Below are positions 12,012 through 24,653 of a stretch of 64,000 nucleotides of DNA, in pieces. The stretch spans positions 62,001 to 126,000 of the forward strand of contig WTXD01000050.1 in the NCBI GenBank assembly GCA_022496205.1, read 5' to 3'. The notes beneath the pieces are model-generated. The model was not told the DNA's origin. It did not search any database and saw only the letters and a list, made by a program, of their open reading frames with translations. The position numbers and the translations under genes are program-made. Positions within the stretch are counted from its first letter, which is position 1. Each line of letters begins with the position of its first letter. This DNA comes from Gloeopeniophorella convolvens. Lineage: Eukaryota; Basidiomycota; Agaricomycetes; Russulales.

Positions 12012-13392
12012 TCAGCGCTCGTCCGCCGGGATCGAGTCGTAGCTCGGCGGGATCTCCTGCGGACTCGCGCCCCACCTGCCCGCATCGCTATGCTGCAGCA
12101 CCGGGCCCTCGCCGCCCTCCTCAACCGGGCCCGCCAGCCCGAGCCCGCGCTGGCGCTGCGCCTCGCGCTCCTTGGCCGACAGCGGGTGGTACGGCTGCGG
12201 CACCGGGAACCCAGGCCCGGGGCTGGGCCCGTGCGCGCCGTCCGAGCTCGCGCCGAGCGGGTACGAGCTCTGCGTGGGGCTGCTCGGCGCGCCGTCGCTC
12301 GCGCTCGACGTCGGCGCGTAGTGCGAGCCCGAGGTGGCCGTCGCCGCACCTGCGCCGAGCGCGCCGCCGCCGAGCAGCGCTTGCGAGTCGCCGTACTGGC
12401 GCATGTTGCTGCTGCCCGCGCCGCTGGAGCTCGGCGGGCCGGCACTGCCGGGGCCGCTAGCGAGCGCCGCGGCAGGGCCGGTGTGCGGGTCGTACGCGTA
12501 GGGCGTGACCTCTGCGCCGGCAAGATCGGTGTGCCCCGCGTGGCGGACGACACGGTCGGGGTCAAAGTTGCCGTCAAAGTCGTCTGAGCGGCGCTTGCGG
12601 CGCCAGAAGAAGAGGGCGAGTAGCAGGATGGCAAGCAAGCCGCCGAGCCCGCCGACGACGCCGCCAACGATCGCGCCGGTGTTGCTGCTGCCGCTGCTGG
12701 AGCGCACGGCGCCGGTGGCAGCCACGACCACGGTCGACTGGATGGTCGTGGTGACTACCTGGCCATTGGGAGCGGTAGTACTGTGGGGCAATGTTAGCAC
12801 AGCCACAGTGGTCAAGACATGCGTGCGTACACCACGAGGGAGGTCAGTACAGAGGTAGTCGAAGAAGAGCTCTGAGACGACTGAGAGGCTGGGGGAGTTG
12901 GGGTGGGGCTGGAAGAGAAAGATGAGCTCGAGGACGAAGAGGACGAGCTGCTATCTGAGCTAGAGCCTGGTGGTGGTGGCGGTGGAGGTGAGGAGACGGA
13001 CGAGGAGGACGAGGAGCTGCTGCTAGAGCTGCTGCCCGGGTTAGAACTGGAGGGCGGTGGGGTAGGCGAAGACGATTCGGAGCTACTTGACGAGGATGAG
13101 GATGAAGATGTTGAGGATGATGTTGTAGTTGATGTAGGTGGAGGTGGAGGTGGTGTTACTGGGGAAAGATGGTCAGCGACTGCGGAACAAGACGGGTGGA
13201 CAGAGGACCAGAGGAGGAAGTAGAAGTAGAAGAGGATGAAGATGAAGGTGAAGATACTGAAGAAGAGGTTGAAGAGGAGGACGATGAGAAAGAAGAGGAT
13301 TGAGAGGAACGGGAAGTAGATGAAGCACCTGCGGGGGGCGATGAGGGGGAGGAGGGAGCCCCGGCGCCCGAGGAGGAGGACGAGGACATGGT
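12012..13392 (-). CDS. Serine-rich single-pass membrane protein (Mid2/WSC-sensor-like architecture)
   Basis: The minus strand encodes a long Ser/Thr/Pro-rich N-terminal region starting MSSSSSSGAGAPSS (ATG at 13390-13392). Then come repeated poly-Ser and poly-Pro blocks, one transmembrane helix (AIVGGVVGGLGGLLAILLLA) immediately followed by WRRKRR, and a Gly/Ala/Pro-rich cytoplasmic tail ending PPSYDSIPADER. This is the layout of fungal cell-wall stress sensors and related glycoproteins: an O-mannosylated extracellular stalk, a GxxxG-type helix and a basic stop-transfer. One intron is clear (donor gtacgc, acceptor ccccacag, about 12781-12834). A second is needed near 13160-13210, where CTGAC plus a pyrimidine tract and CAG mark the acceptor but the donor is unclear. 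No cleavable signal peptide is visible, so the true start could be elsewhere. The sensor role is inference. Confidence 0.6.
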
Positions 13393-16300
13393 CGGTCGCG
13401 GGAGAAACGGGCAAGAGGATAAAAAGCAGAAGAGGAAGAGAAGAATTAAGGCGCAACGATCGGCCGCTCGCGGGAGCAAAAGGAGGCAAGACACAAACCG
13501 ACACCAGGTGGGATAGCCCGGGTGACTGGAGCGTGGCGAGCAACAAGAAAGCTCGTGGCGGTGGAGAGTTACGTCTCTCTCCCAAAATATGACGGAATGC
13601 GTCGGCCGGCGGCCATCGCTGCCTCGTGCCGATAAAGATAACACGCCATTCACTCACCGTCCGACTGCCGTTTCTGTTTCTCCATAGGCGCTATGGGCGT
13701 TGTTGTGCGCTGGGATGAGGTGAGCACTGGTGGGGGTTGTGGTGCAAGCTGGCGAACACTGCCCTCATGAACAGGCACACCCGTATATACTTAGCACGTG
13801 CCGAGGCCCCTCTGCAAATTGCGCTGCCCTCAGCCTCTTGGCTCAGCGCTCAGCCTCAGCCAGCCTCAGCTTTGAAAGTGTCTCACTTTTGCGACCGCGT
13901 GCGACGCCCCGCCGCAATCTCCCGCGCTCATCGCTCTGCCAGCAACGCGTCTCCGCGCTTCGCCAAGTTCGCCATTCTACACAACACGCGCCGCCTACCC
14001 GGAGCCCCCGCCTTCCATGCTATTCGTCCGTCGGGCGATCACTTCCCTTCACTGCGCCGCCATCCATCTGCCAATTGAACAGTCAGTGGCGTCCCAGCTG
14101 CGTGCCCACCTCGCGGCCCCTTGCACACCCTACCAGGATAAATTGCCCGCGCCCTCTGTTGTATGCTGTGCCTAGCCGCCACCGCGCAGGCGTCTCGTGA
14201 CCCCGGGTTGCCTGGGGGCGTCTCGCTCGCTCGCTCGCCCCGGCGCGCCTCGTCTTGCCCATCCGTGCTTGCCGCTGCTGATCCGGGCGCCGTGCCCGCG
14301 CGGTCGCTGCGCGGTCCCCAGCATGGTGTGGAGCGCGACGGCCCGTGCCTTGCTTCGGGGCGCCTCGCCCCCAACAGTTTCTCCGAGCCAGCACGCATGC
14401 ATGCATCCACATACATACACTCGCGCCTTCCCAACCCTTCCATCCGAACGCCCGCCGCTTCACTCGTATGTACATCGATGGGACCTGAGGCCGGGGCCTG
14501 AGCCCCGCCCAATAGCGGCGGCCTGAAACGCGGTGCCTGGCCCTGCCGCAGACAATCCCAGGCTGCAGCAATGCTGGCGCAATGTGCCAGCGATCACGAT
14601 TCACAGCTTGGCACTGACACCTTCGTGCGCCCTCGCGGGTGCGTTTGGCCGCGTCCTGGCGCCTCCTGCGGCCCCGCTGCTCCGGCGAAACAAGCCAGGC
14701 GTTGTCCGGTCTGCGCCCCGGCGCACGCGGAGCATGTAGAGTACATGTGCTGCTTCGGATGCTCGGAGCGCAAGTTTACATTGTCGGACCGGACCCGTGG
14801 GTGAGAGTTCTTAGAACTCGTCGGAGCGCGGACGCTCGGGCAGCGGCGGCGACGAGCTCGGAGTGTTGGGTGTCCATCGCGCTGTTGCCATGCTCGTGTA
14901 AAACATACAGCATGCACTACTTCAGTATTGTGTGACGGACACAATCACATTACAAACAATTCTCCGAAACATATGTTTCGTTTGATCAGATCTCCCCTAC
15001 AAAAGTTCAAGAAGGCATTCTCGTGGAATGATTCTGGCGTACTCGAAAGACCATGATCCTTTTTGTTGAGATCTGACCGTGCCAGAACGAGTACAATCAT
15101 GCGAATTTTCTACTGATGTATCTGTCATACCTTTTTACATGCTTACATAGCTTACGGGTGTGCTACCGCACTACAACGCCAGCGGGCATGCACGCCCGCC
15201 ACCCAGAGTAACTTACGCGCGTCTTTCCCGAATCACACTGCATAAGTACATATCTAAGCTCGGGCCCGGGCCTTGGAGCAGCAGGCGCGCGTCGTGGCAA
15301 ACAACGCAATGTACGCATACTTACCGCATGCCTAACGCTAAAACCCTCAAAGTCTCGCTGTCGAGGAAGTCGCCCTGCAAGCATGTTCATATGTGCACGG
15401 CGACGTCAGGAATCCCGCGCGCGGGCACTCACCAGGTCCGCCGGAAGCCGCGGCTTCGGTGCCCAGCCTGGGAGCCTCGGACACGGTATGGAGCTACGTC
15501 GTGGCGTGGTGTGGTGCTCCGTTGCTTAGTGACGGGGCGTGCATGACGTTGCAGATGAACGGGTTACCAGAGTTGTTCGGTGTTCGGAGCAGCCTGCGCT
15601 CGCCTAGGCTCAATAAACACTTGTCGTTATGACGGAATCACATGTGGGGAGACCATGTCGGGTTTCTTCGGGTGTGCTGCCAGAGCGACGACTCGGATGG
15701 CGAGCGGCGTCACGAAACTTCTTAAATGGAACGCAGGCACCGAGGCCCAAAGCGATAAAAGCATGCAGTGCAGTGGGCATAGACATGCGTGTGCATTACT
15801 ACGTCATACGTACTGCGTAAGTACCACGAGAGCTGCGCGGTGGAGCTTGAATTCGCCTGGTGGTGCCAGTCAAACCTCTCTTCACGGTCACGCTGACAGT
15901 TGCGTTATCTTGTTTATCACATTGACAGGCGCTGTGCATCAATCAGTCAAGCAGGCGGGCTAGGGGCTGAACATGCGTAGCGCGATTCCGTTCTGGGACA
16001 TACATGGGTTGGGTTTGAGAATGATGATAACGAAGGCTCGCTAAGTGAATGCCAGCACCCTCTGGTAGTACACGCGGACAGAGAATGATCGAATGTCGTG
16101 GCTCGATTAATGTAAGACACGACTCCCTATAACAGGCGTGCTTGGGGAGCGTAGGGAGAGTGATTGGCTTCACGGTCCAACTGGCGCTGGGAGTTCTGTC
16201 TGGACTCCGTGCTACGTGAGGTTCTGTACCTCCGGCGCGCGGCGGTAGGTTCAAAAATGGTTGTAACGCTTGCCATGGGCGCGCGGCGGTGCATAGTTGA

Positions 16301-16497
16301 GGTATCAGGGTGAGATGATGCGCAGGGCGATGGCACTTAGAACCGAAGTAAGTATACGTACACGTTACGGCGCAGGGCTGTGAACTGTGATGTGTAAGAG
16401 GACACTTCTGTACTTAGAGGTGAGTATTCTTGTTACAAAGAGTGCCAGGAGAGCGTGCGTAGTGCAGTCGGCATGATAATGCCGACCGGCGCCGTAA

Positions 16498-17310
16498 GAC
16501 TGTGGATGCTTGTGATGTTGATAGTGATGCGCGACGTTGACCGTGGGCCCGTGGTTATATAGTATGTATGATCGAGAGGTCCGAGCAGAACACGGCTACG
16601 CGCGAGGTCCGATGTCATTCGGAGTGACGAAGCGAGTACACATGCGCGCGCGCATGGCGCAGGGTTCTGAAGTGACATATGCAAGGATGTGCTCAGTAAA
16701 TAGCAAGGAAAATGATAGACATGCTGCGTACCCCCACTGCAGTCATGTGCCTAACTTGCGGAAAGCTACGCGTGGTGCTCATACTCGTTATGAAAGCTTG
16801 ATCATCGTTACTCGTCCGAGCAATCGGGCCACATGACGGCGCGGCCTGACGCGGCGCAAGGCAATTCTAGCGCCACACTTGGCCCGGCGCAAACGACATA
16901 ATACCAATCGACAGTGTGGTACATTATGGTGCTTGTGGTCTTGGAAGTAGCGTGTGGCGCTGACCATGGGCCCATGGCTATGCGTGGTCGAGAGAATACG
17001 AAACGCGCGGGGCCGGATGTCATTCGGAAAGACGATGCGAGTATACACAAGTACTCGAGTACATGCGCGCATGGCGCAGAGCCCAGAACTGAGGCATGCA
17101 CGGGACTTCATTCAGTAAATGGCGAGTAAAATGATAGACCTGCTACGTACTCCACTGTAGTCATGTGCCTAGCTCACGGAAGCGAAGCGTAGTGCTCATG
17201 CTCGTCACGGAAGCTTGATCTTCGTTACTCGTTCGAGGGCCCGAGCCACATGACGCAGCGCGGGGCAACTCTTGGCGCTGTGCGTAACCCGGCGCAGACG
17301 ACGATCAGCA
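16498..17310. repeat. Diverged tandem duplication, period about 420 bp
   Basis: Unit 1 (about 16498-16905) and unit 2 (about 16930-17310) share many blocks in the same order: a ...TGACC(G/A)TGGGCCC... block, GATGTCATTCGGA, ATGCGCGCATGGCGCAG, AGTAAAATGATAGAC / GGAAAATGATAGAC, CAGTCATGTGCCTA / TAGTCATGTGCCTA, GAAAGCTTGATCATCGTTAC / GGAAGCTTGATCTTCGTTAC, and GGGCCACATGACG / GAGCCACATGACG. The CATGTGCCTA blocks are about 420 bp apart. There is no open frame in common, so this is non-coding duplication, old enough to carry indels. Confidence 0.75.
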
Positions 17311-19760
17311 TCTATTCCTGGGTGCACCAAGGTTAGTCGGCACGCCACAGCACACGCACCGCAGCTATTTTCAACAGTAGACATTCTACACAGCTAAAAG
17401 TAAGCCGGCCGAATTAGTGCGGGCTCCGAGCGCACGGTCAGATGCCTTTCTTTCGTTGATGGCCGCAGGCGAGGTTAACGGTGCCGATGGTTGTGTCAGC
17501 GTGACTCGGTGTACGTGCTTTGCTTCTGATTGCCCCAGTCGCGTAGTATCCAAAGCCGAAGGAGTAGTTCTCTTCACACACGAGAGCATCGAGAGAGACT
17601 CAGTGTAGGTTCGTCCGAGGCCTATTCCTTGCATTCAACCGGAGCTGGGTCAACTGACATCGTGCAGCCTTCCTTCCCATTGTGGTTTGGGTTTGGGTGT
17701 GAATATGTTTTAGAGGGTGCAAGGCGCAAACACCGGTGGCTTGCGCTCAACCAACTGGAGTTATGCTAATGCATGAAGATCAATAACATGAGCGGGTGAC
17801 CTGGTAAAGAGGATTAAGAGGTGATTGGCATTCATAAAGAAGAATGGAGCCAAGCGCGGCGGAGGCCTCGGCCCACAGCAACGATACAGTAAGTGTATGG
17901 TCCGGCCGACGGGAATAGCTCAGAAGGACGGAAGAGAAGACGCTGCGCAGCGAACAATGATCGCGGAACTGGGGGCGCCACAAATCAGAAAGGACCAGAA
18001 GTGCGCCGGCCAATCCATGTACGGCCCTGCATACTCATGCAATCTATCCACTCCAAGCGCCAGGCAGCAGCGAGCGCGGTGGCGCATACGTACCTGGCGC
18101 ATTCAAGCTCGCGGTCCCACAGCTGGCGGGGGCCCTCGACAAATGTCCTTTCCAATCCAGAGACGTGTTCCCACAGCAAGAAGCAGACACGCACCCACGG
18201 AGAGTCACCAGACGTCGAGATTTTCAGCATCGGAGATCGCCAGTACCCCCGTCTTGCGTCCTTACGCCCAGAGCACGGCGCCCATGAGCGTTCAATTGCG
18301 CTTCGTCGGCCGCCTTGCGCGTCGTGCCTTTGTGTCTTCGTAGCTTATAGGGTAAGCTCCCAAACGAGTGCATAGGAAACGAACACTGGATATGCGGCGC
18401 GCTCCCATGGTGCCCAGCGTGGGCGTAGAGGCTCGGCACGGGCGCGCGCAGGAGAAGAGACGGCTACAGCCGCAAGTCAGCTGCCACAAATACGCACAAA
18501 TAATGCAACCTTAGCGGCACAACGAACGGCGCGCCGCGGCTAGTCACGTTCTGTTCTCCTCCTTGACCATTGTGACCTCGCAACAAGCCCTTCAATTGCA
18601 ACAGGAAATTACGCTCGGTCCGGCGGTGGGCTCACAGGACGATGGTCACAACGTCATTTTCGCGGCGTGCGTGTTCACGGTCGCGTAATGTGGGGTAGCG
18701 ACTGCGTACCCCGTGGGGCATTCTCCCGAGGGCTTGGCCGTCGAAGCCCTGAGAATAGCACACGAAAGTTGCATTCGCATCCGTACGCGCTACTTTTCGG
18801 GAAAGCCGCCCCTTCTATCTGGCACCCTGGGACCGCGTCAGACCCTCTTAGCCTCCTCTGCCTTGGTGAGTCCTCCTTACCGCCGGTGATCGGTCAAGTG
18901 CTCACCGCGCCTACGTTGCTCGGTAGTGCAAATAAGCTCACACCTCTCGTCGTCGCGCCACGCGCGGATCGTGCTAGCGCGCTACATGAAAGGGTGTTCA
19001 GGCTTAATTGACCGTAGTGCGTAAACTACGTGTCTTCGACAATGTACCCTCGTCTTCGTGAAGCTGCGAGACTCTGCGAACGATCGGGCTCTCCAGCTTC
19101 GAACTCAATGCAGAAGCTTGCTCTTGGGCTCGCACAGTCATCTGTCTCGTTCTCATGATCTCTCCGTTGCGTGAGGCGGAACAGCAGATCCCGTCGGCTC
19201 CTCGACGCATAGCATCGGCATTCCTTGGCGTCTCTTTCAGCTCGCGGGATCTAGATAGCGCCCGCGCACCTGCTCGATAGTTTAGTTCCGCATTCCTCTG
19301 ATCACACCCGCAGTCGCTCCAAACGACGCGCCTTGCGCCTTCCTGGAAGGAGAAATTACCCCACGTCAGGGGCTCGAGCGCAGGTTGGTTTGTTGAAGGG
19401 CTCAGGCATGGGTATTCACGCACGGCGGTAAGCAGGCTATCGTACTCGGTACTTCTTATGCTGCTCCAATTCAGATACCAAGGCCGTGCGATTTTCTGGT
19501 GGGGATGAGGGCAGCAGCACAATGCCGTCAAGTCTCAAGTTGCGCGTCCATTCCCAGGCTCAATTATTTATGCCGCTTCGCCCAGCATCTCGGTGTATCT
19601 AACTACCTCAGATGGCAGCGCTGCTGCTACCCCGTTTGCGGCTCCACTAGGCAGCTGACTTTCCAGTGGTGTCAATCCGTCCGCGGTACACTTTCGCAAC
19701 ACTTCCGCTGGGAATTTTTGTCAGCTGGGCGCAAGCGTGCCTACCCCATGCGCGTGGGGT

Positions 19761-19770
19761 GGAATATAAA
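19761..19770 (+). promoter_or_regulatory. TATA box of the alcohol oxidase gene
   Basis: ATATAAA core in GGAATATAAACC, about 100 bp before the ATG at 19868, with a CT-rich stretch in between as is usual for strongly expressed fungal genes. The position supports the chosen start. Confidence 0.5.
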
Positions 19771-19867
19771 CCCCTGTGCTCTGGAACTCCAGACCTCGAG
19801 CCTCACTTGCCTGGAGCTCTCTCGCCGCAGTTAACCGTACCGCTTCGCTTCGTTCTTACCGTCCATC

Positions 19868-22800
19868 ATGGGCCATCCCGAGGAAGTCGATGTCATCGTC
19901 GCAGGGTTCGTCGTCTTCTCGGATCTCATCGACGACGTATGATTGACCCGCCGCACTGACGCGCAGAGGAGGTCCCGCTGGCTGTGTGGTCGCTGGCCGC
20001 CTTGCCTTCGCGGACCCGACCTTGAAGGTCATGCTCATTGAAGGTTTGTCGTTCACCTCGTCGATGTCATTTGACTATGTTCAACGTGACTTGTGTATAG
20101 GTGGTGCCAACAACAGAGATGACCCCTGGGTATATCGGTAAGTGTTTCCGCATATACAGTTGGTGTGGCGGTGCACCTGACTGTTGTCGCTGTTTAGACC
20201 CGGTATCTACGTCAAGAATATGCAAAGGGACGGAGTGTGAGAATCACTCAAGGTGGCCTCTTGCGTGGTTCTCACAACACTTTTACAGAAATGACAAAGC
20301 AACATTCTACACCGACACTCAGAAGTCCTCGCATCTGCGTGGGAGGCAGAGTATCGTCCCGTATGTCTCACCTCCCATTCACGTGAATGAAGATCATGCT
20401 CACCCTTCTCTGACGTGTGTAGGTGTGCTAACATCCTCGGTGCGTATATGGACCGGTCCGGCGCTACTGACGTAGTTTAACCTCGGGTCTACCTTACAGG
20501 TGGTGGAAGTAGTATCAACTTCCAGGTTCGTCGTCATTGTGCCTTGACCTTTTGTGGAAATCCTGAGCGCTTCTTGCAGATGTACACTCGTGCCTCATGG
20601 TCCGACTGGGGTAAGTAATAATGACATCGCTCGTGCACGCTTTCTTAGAGAAGCACCTGTTATAAGATGACTTCAACACTGAAGGGTGGAAGGGAGAGGG
20701 TACGTTGGTGAGTTGGACTTGGCCCAAATCGTACTGACTTTTTCGTCCAGACCTCGTCCCACTCATGAAGCGCCTGGAGAACTACCAGAAGCCCACTAAC
20801 AACGACACCCACGGCTATGATGGTCCCATTGCGATCAGTAACGGTGGACAGATCCAGCCCGTCGCACAAGACTTCCTCCGTGCCTCGCATGCGATTGGTA
20901 TTCCCTACAGCGGTATGTCTACGTTTCCCTTATGGATATGGGAGCAGGTACTTAAGAGGCCACATCCCTTTAGATGATATCCAGGGTTAGTCCATCTCAT
21001 AACGGGCACATTCAATGCCTTATTTTGCGTTCACCAGACTTGAAGACTTCTCATGGTGCTGAGATTTGGGCGAAGTACATCAACCGACATACTGGCAGGC
21101 GCTCGGACGCTGCTACTGGTCAGTGTCTGGAGTCGCCCATATCCTGGATATAGCCTCACGTCGGCGTATCTACAGCTTACGTGCACAGCGTTATGGATGT
21201 CCAAGACAACCTCTACCTCCGCTGCAACGCCCGCGTCTCGCGTGTCCTCTTCGACGAGAACAACAAGGCCATTGGTGTCGCCTATGTGCCCTCGCGCAAC
21301 CGTGGGAGCAACGGGCAGGTCTCCGAGACGATCGTCAAGGCGCGCAAGATGGTCGTGCTGAGCTCTGGCACTCTTGGCACTCCTCAGATCCTTGAGCGCT
21401 CCGGTGTCGGCAACTCCGAGCTGCTCAACCAGCTGGGCGTCAAGGTCGTCAGTGACTTGCCTGGTGTTGGGTAAGTCGGACGCTGGACTGGAAGGGCTAT
21501 CAGTGTTGACATCCGCGATTAGTGAGCAGTACCAGGACCACTACACCACTCTGTCGCGTACGTGGCTGCTCACGTAGTGGCATGAAATTTGATTCCAATG
21601 GACATTACAGTTTTCCGCGTCTCGAACGAGACCCAGACCACCGATGACTTCATGCGTGGCGTGCCGGAAGTTCAGAAGGAGATCTTCAGCGAGTGGGAGA
21701 CCAGCCCCGAGAAGGCCCGCCTCTCGTCGAACTGCATCGACGCCGGCTTCAAGGTACGTTCCAATACAATCGGGTTGTGACAGGCGAAATACTTATCTTA
21801 CTGTCGAACAGATCCGTCCCACAGAGGAAGAATTGAAGGAGATGGGCCCCGAGTTTAACGAACTCTGGAATCGCTACTTCAAGGACAAGCCCGACAAGCC
21901 CGTCATGTTCGGCTCCATCGTCGGTGGCGCATATGCGGATCACACTCTGCTGCCGCCTGGCAAGTACATCACGATGTAAGCCCCCGACCACCATTTACTG
22001 AGAAGGCAGCTGACGACGGTCTGTCTCCAGGTTCCAGTACCTCGAGTACCCAGCGAGCCGTGGCAAGGTACGCTTACCAACTGCCAAGCACGTTGCATGA
22101 GCTCATCATGAAAACCCTCCAATGTAGATTCACATCCGGTCAACGAACCCCTACGTCGAGCCCTTCTTCGACAGTGGCTTCATGAACAACAAGGCGGACT
22201 TCGCTCCGATTCGCTGGAGCTACAAGAAGACTCGTGAGGTCGCCCGTCGCATGGACGGTACGATCACCCCCCAACCTACCTAGGAAACAACGTGACTGAC
22301 GAATCACGTAGCGTTCCGCGGCGAGCTCACGTCGCACCATCCGCGCTTCCATCCCAGCTCGCCCGCGGCATGCCAGGACATTGACCTGCAGACCGCGCGC
22401 GGCATCCTACCGAATTCGTTCACCGTCGGCATCCACATGGGCTCGTGGCACCAGCCCGGCACCCCCTTCGACGCATCCAAGGTGCACGAAGATATCAAGT
22501 ACACCGAGGAAGACGACAAGGCGATCGACGACTGGGTCGCGGACCACGTCGAGACGACGTGGCACTCTCTTGGTAATACTTTCTTCCTCTTCTACAGCAT
22601 CTCGGCATGTCTGACGCCGAGCGATTCTCAGGAACTTGCGCGATGAAACCACGCGAGCAGGGCGGTGTCCTCGACAAGCGCCTGAACGTGTACGGCACGA
22701 CCAACCTCAAGTGCGTCGATCTCAGTATCTGCCCGGTAGGCTCCAGTCTCCCTTCAATTTTCAACTTCCTTTCGCTGATGGTGGCGACGCCCGCAGGATA

Positions 22801-22961
22801 ACCTCGGCACGAACACCTACTCCTCGGCGCTCCTCGTCGGCGAGAAGGGCGCGGACCTCATCGCGGAGGACCTCGGTATCAAGATCAAGACCCCGCACGC
22901 GCCTGTTCCGCACGCGCCAGTCCCGACTGGCAGGCCCGCGACCCAGCTCTTGCGCCACTGA
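19868..22961 (+). CDS. AOX1: Alcohol (methanol) oxidase, GMC oxidoreductase
   Basis: FAD-dependent oxidase that converts short primary alcohols to aldehyde plus hydrogen peroxide. In wood-decay fungi it is thought to supply peroxide from lignin-derived methanol. It starts MGHPEEVDVIVAG and joins across the first intron to GGPAGCVVAGRLA, giving the dinucleotide-binding GxGxxG. Then come GANNRDDPWVYR, the GMC signature CANILGGGSSIN, MYTRASWSDWD, SSGTLGTPQILERSGVG (second GMC signature) and HSLGTCAMKPREQGG (active-site His region). The FAD-closing DNLGTNTYSSALLVGEKGA leads to the C-terminus ATQLLRH. About 20 introns of about 50-60 bp break the gene. The first donor is the rare GTTCGT, fixed by frame and by the Rossmann motif. 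The C-terminal end is not a canonical peroxisomal SKL. Confidence 0.92.
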
Positions 22962-23281
22962 ACGGCCACTTAATGTATCATTGTGAGACGCGGAATGTCT
23001 TCCCGGGTGTAAGCAAGTCAAGCGGTGTCGTGAATCGGCTGTATAGTAACAATCTGTATGTATCACGTCGCACACGAATGGAAGAATCCTGTTATGAGTT
23101 GTACCACTTTCTTTCTGGGGGTGCGAGCATGTGCACGTTACACAGTCCCGGTTGGAGTTCCATCCACATCGCTGTGAGGACGCTTCGTCGAGCCCGATAA
23201 CGGGTGTTGCGTGTCAGATGTGATACAAATCCTACGAGGTTTCTACTGGTAGTACTCATTTCTAGTTCTACTTTGTCTAAG
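22962..23281. other. Intergenic, convergent 3' ends
   Basis: About 320 bp between the alcohol oxidase stop and the stop of the minus-strand hydrolase. It is AT-richer than the flanking exons and holds no gene; it should contain both polyadenylation regions. Confidence 0.6.
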
Positions 23282-24450
23282 CTAAGTGTCAAACACGGAT
23301 CCGCGCAAAAACTCCGCCGCCTCGTCAAACAACGCACCAAACGCATCCTCCGCCCCACCCTTGAGGTCGAACGAGTGCTCCGATCCATCTACGATGCGTA
23401 GTGCAGATTGCACGCCCTCCGCAGACAGGCGCGCATGCAGCGCGCGCGAGCTCTGCGCTGGCACCGCGGTGTCTTCTGACCCGTGCACAAGCAACACACG
23501 CGGCCACTCGTGCGCGACGAGCAGCTGAGGGAACAGCGCGCGGGCGGGCTCCGGCACGGTGCGCGCGAGGACCTCGTCCACGTCTGCGGGCGCCACGTCA
23601 GGCGCGGGCAGCAAGGGCCGCAGCGCGTCGCTCAGCGAGGGCGCGTGTTGGCCGGTCCAATAGTCCAGGTATGTGCCGAGCTGCATCCAAAGGCGCGCGA
23701 GCGGCATACGGGGGTTTGAGGGCATGCCGGGCGACGTAGGATGGTCGGGCCCGAAGACAGCGGGCTGGGACTGCGCGAGGGGCGGAAGGTCCGCACTGGC
23801 GGGATAAAGGTACTCGGAGAAATTGGCTGGGTCGAGGATCTCGTAGCCCAGGAAGAAGGGCTTGGTCTTGGGGGACAGGAAGTGCGGTAGCTGCTCTGCG
23901 ACGTTGGCAAAGTCGACTTGAGATAAGAGTAGGAACTCACGAAGAGGTCGCCGCCGAGACCATAGAGAGATAGAACTGCGCAAGGCTTGGGAGAAGCATG
24001 GACCGCGGCGAGGAACGAACACATCCCGCCCGCACTGGCGCCAGCTGTCACCAAGCGCGTCGCGTCGACTTGTACCGTGCCATGCGAGGGTGTGCGCTCA
24101 AGAAACGCAAAGAGATCGACGACATCCTCGAGCACTTCTTTCCCAGTGCCTGGGGGCAGGAGCTGGTAATCGGCGGATATGAACGCGAAACCCGCCGCGG
24201 TCGTGCGCTCTGATAGGGTAATCGCGATGGATCAGTATGTGGATTGAGAGTGGGCGAGGGGCGAAGACGAACTATGAAGCCACGTTGGAAACCAGCTTTT
24301 GCGATCCCCAACGGTCATCCCACCACCATGGAAAAACACGACGGCTGGCACTGCACCCTCGGAAGTCGTCGCTGGCGGGTAGACATCGATGTACAACGTG
24401 AGGTCACCGACTTGCTTGTAGGCGACAGTTGTGGGGGTGCCTTCAGCCAT
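23282..24450 (-). CDS. Alpha/beta hydrolase (esterase/lipase-like)
   Basis: Cytosolic-type hydrolase, with no signal peptide. Exon 1 (from 24450) reads MAEGTPTTVAYKQVGDLTLY and contains the oxyanion-hole motif FFHGGGMTVG. Exon 2 carries FISADYQLLPPG and the nucleophile elbow GASAGG. The last exon carries QLPHFLSPKTKPFFLGYE, the acid loop VLLVHGSEDTAVP and the catalytic His in VDGSEHSFDLKGG, ending FLRGSVFDT. Introns lie near 24185-24280 and 23895-23942; the second ends at CAGAG to keep frame. HGGG plus GxSxG resembles the hormone-sensitive-lipase branch, but the substrate cannot be told. It is divergent from the HECT gene, with a tRNA gene between them. Confidence 0.8.
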
Positions 24451-24653
24451 TGTCTACGATGGGTTGAGAGATAAAATTGCTTGTGCCTTGGAGGGCGTCC
24501 ATGTTATGCATACAGTGTCGTGAACGCGGTGCGAGTCGGGGGTGCGGGAGGCGTCAGATAGGGTCAAATTTGAGCGCGATCTGAAACATGTCGCCAACCT
24601 CGGCGATAAGATCACGGAAACGTCATGCATGGCACTTGAGCATCAACTGACAA

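Larger units (their letters stand above)
13393..19867. other. Gene-poor region of about 6.5 kb
   Basis: No ORF here shows a recognisable domain, a plausible chain of exons or a long uninterrupted frame. The largest (175 codons, minus strand, 19004-19531) has no family features. The stretch includes the upstream region of the membrane-protein gene (up to about 13.7 kb), GC-rich low-complexity sequence around 13.8-14.7 kb, AT-richer sequence near 14.9-15.1 kb, the tandem repeat at 16.5-17.3 kb, and the alcohol oxidase promoter at the right end. Confidence 0.6.

Noticed and set aside
13393..13657. Hydrophobic frame upstream of the serine-rich membrane protein
   Set aside because: The Phe/Leu-rich stretch comes from reading TCC/TTC Ser repeats in the wrong frame. 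The Ser-rich frame fits the protein better.
19004..19531. 175-codon minus-strand open frame upstream of the alcohol oxidase
   Set aside because: No domain, no signal peptide, mixed composition, no exon partners.
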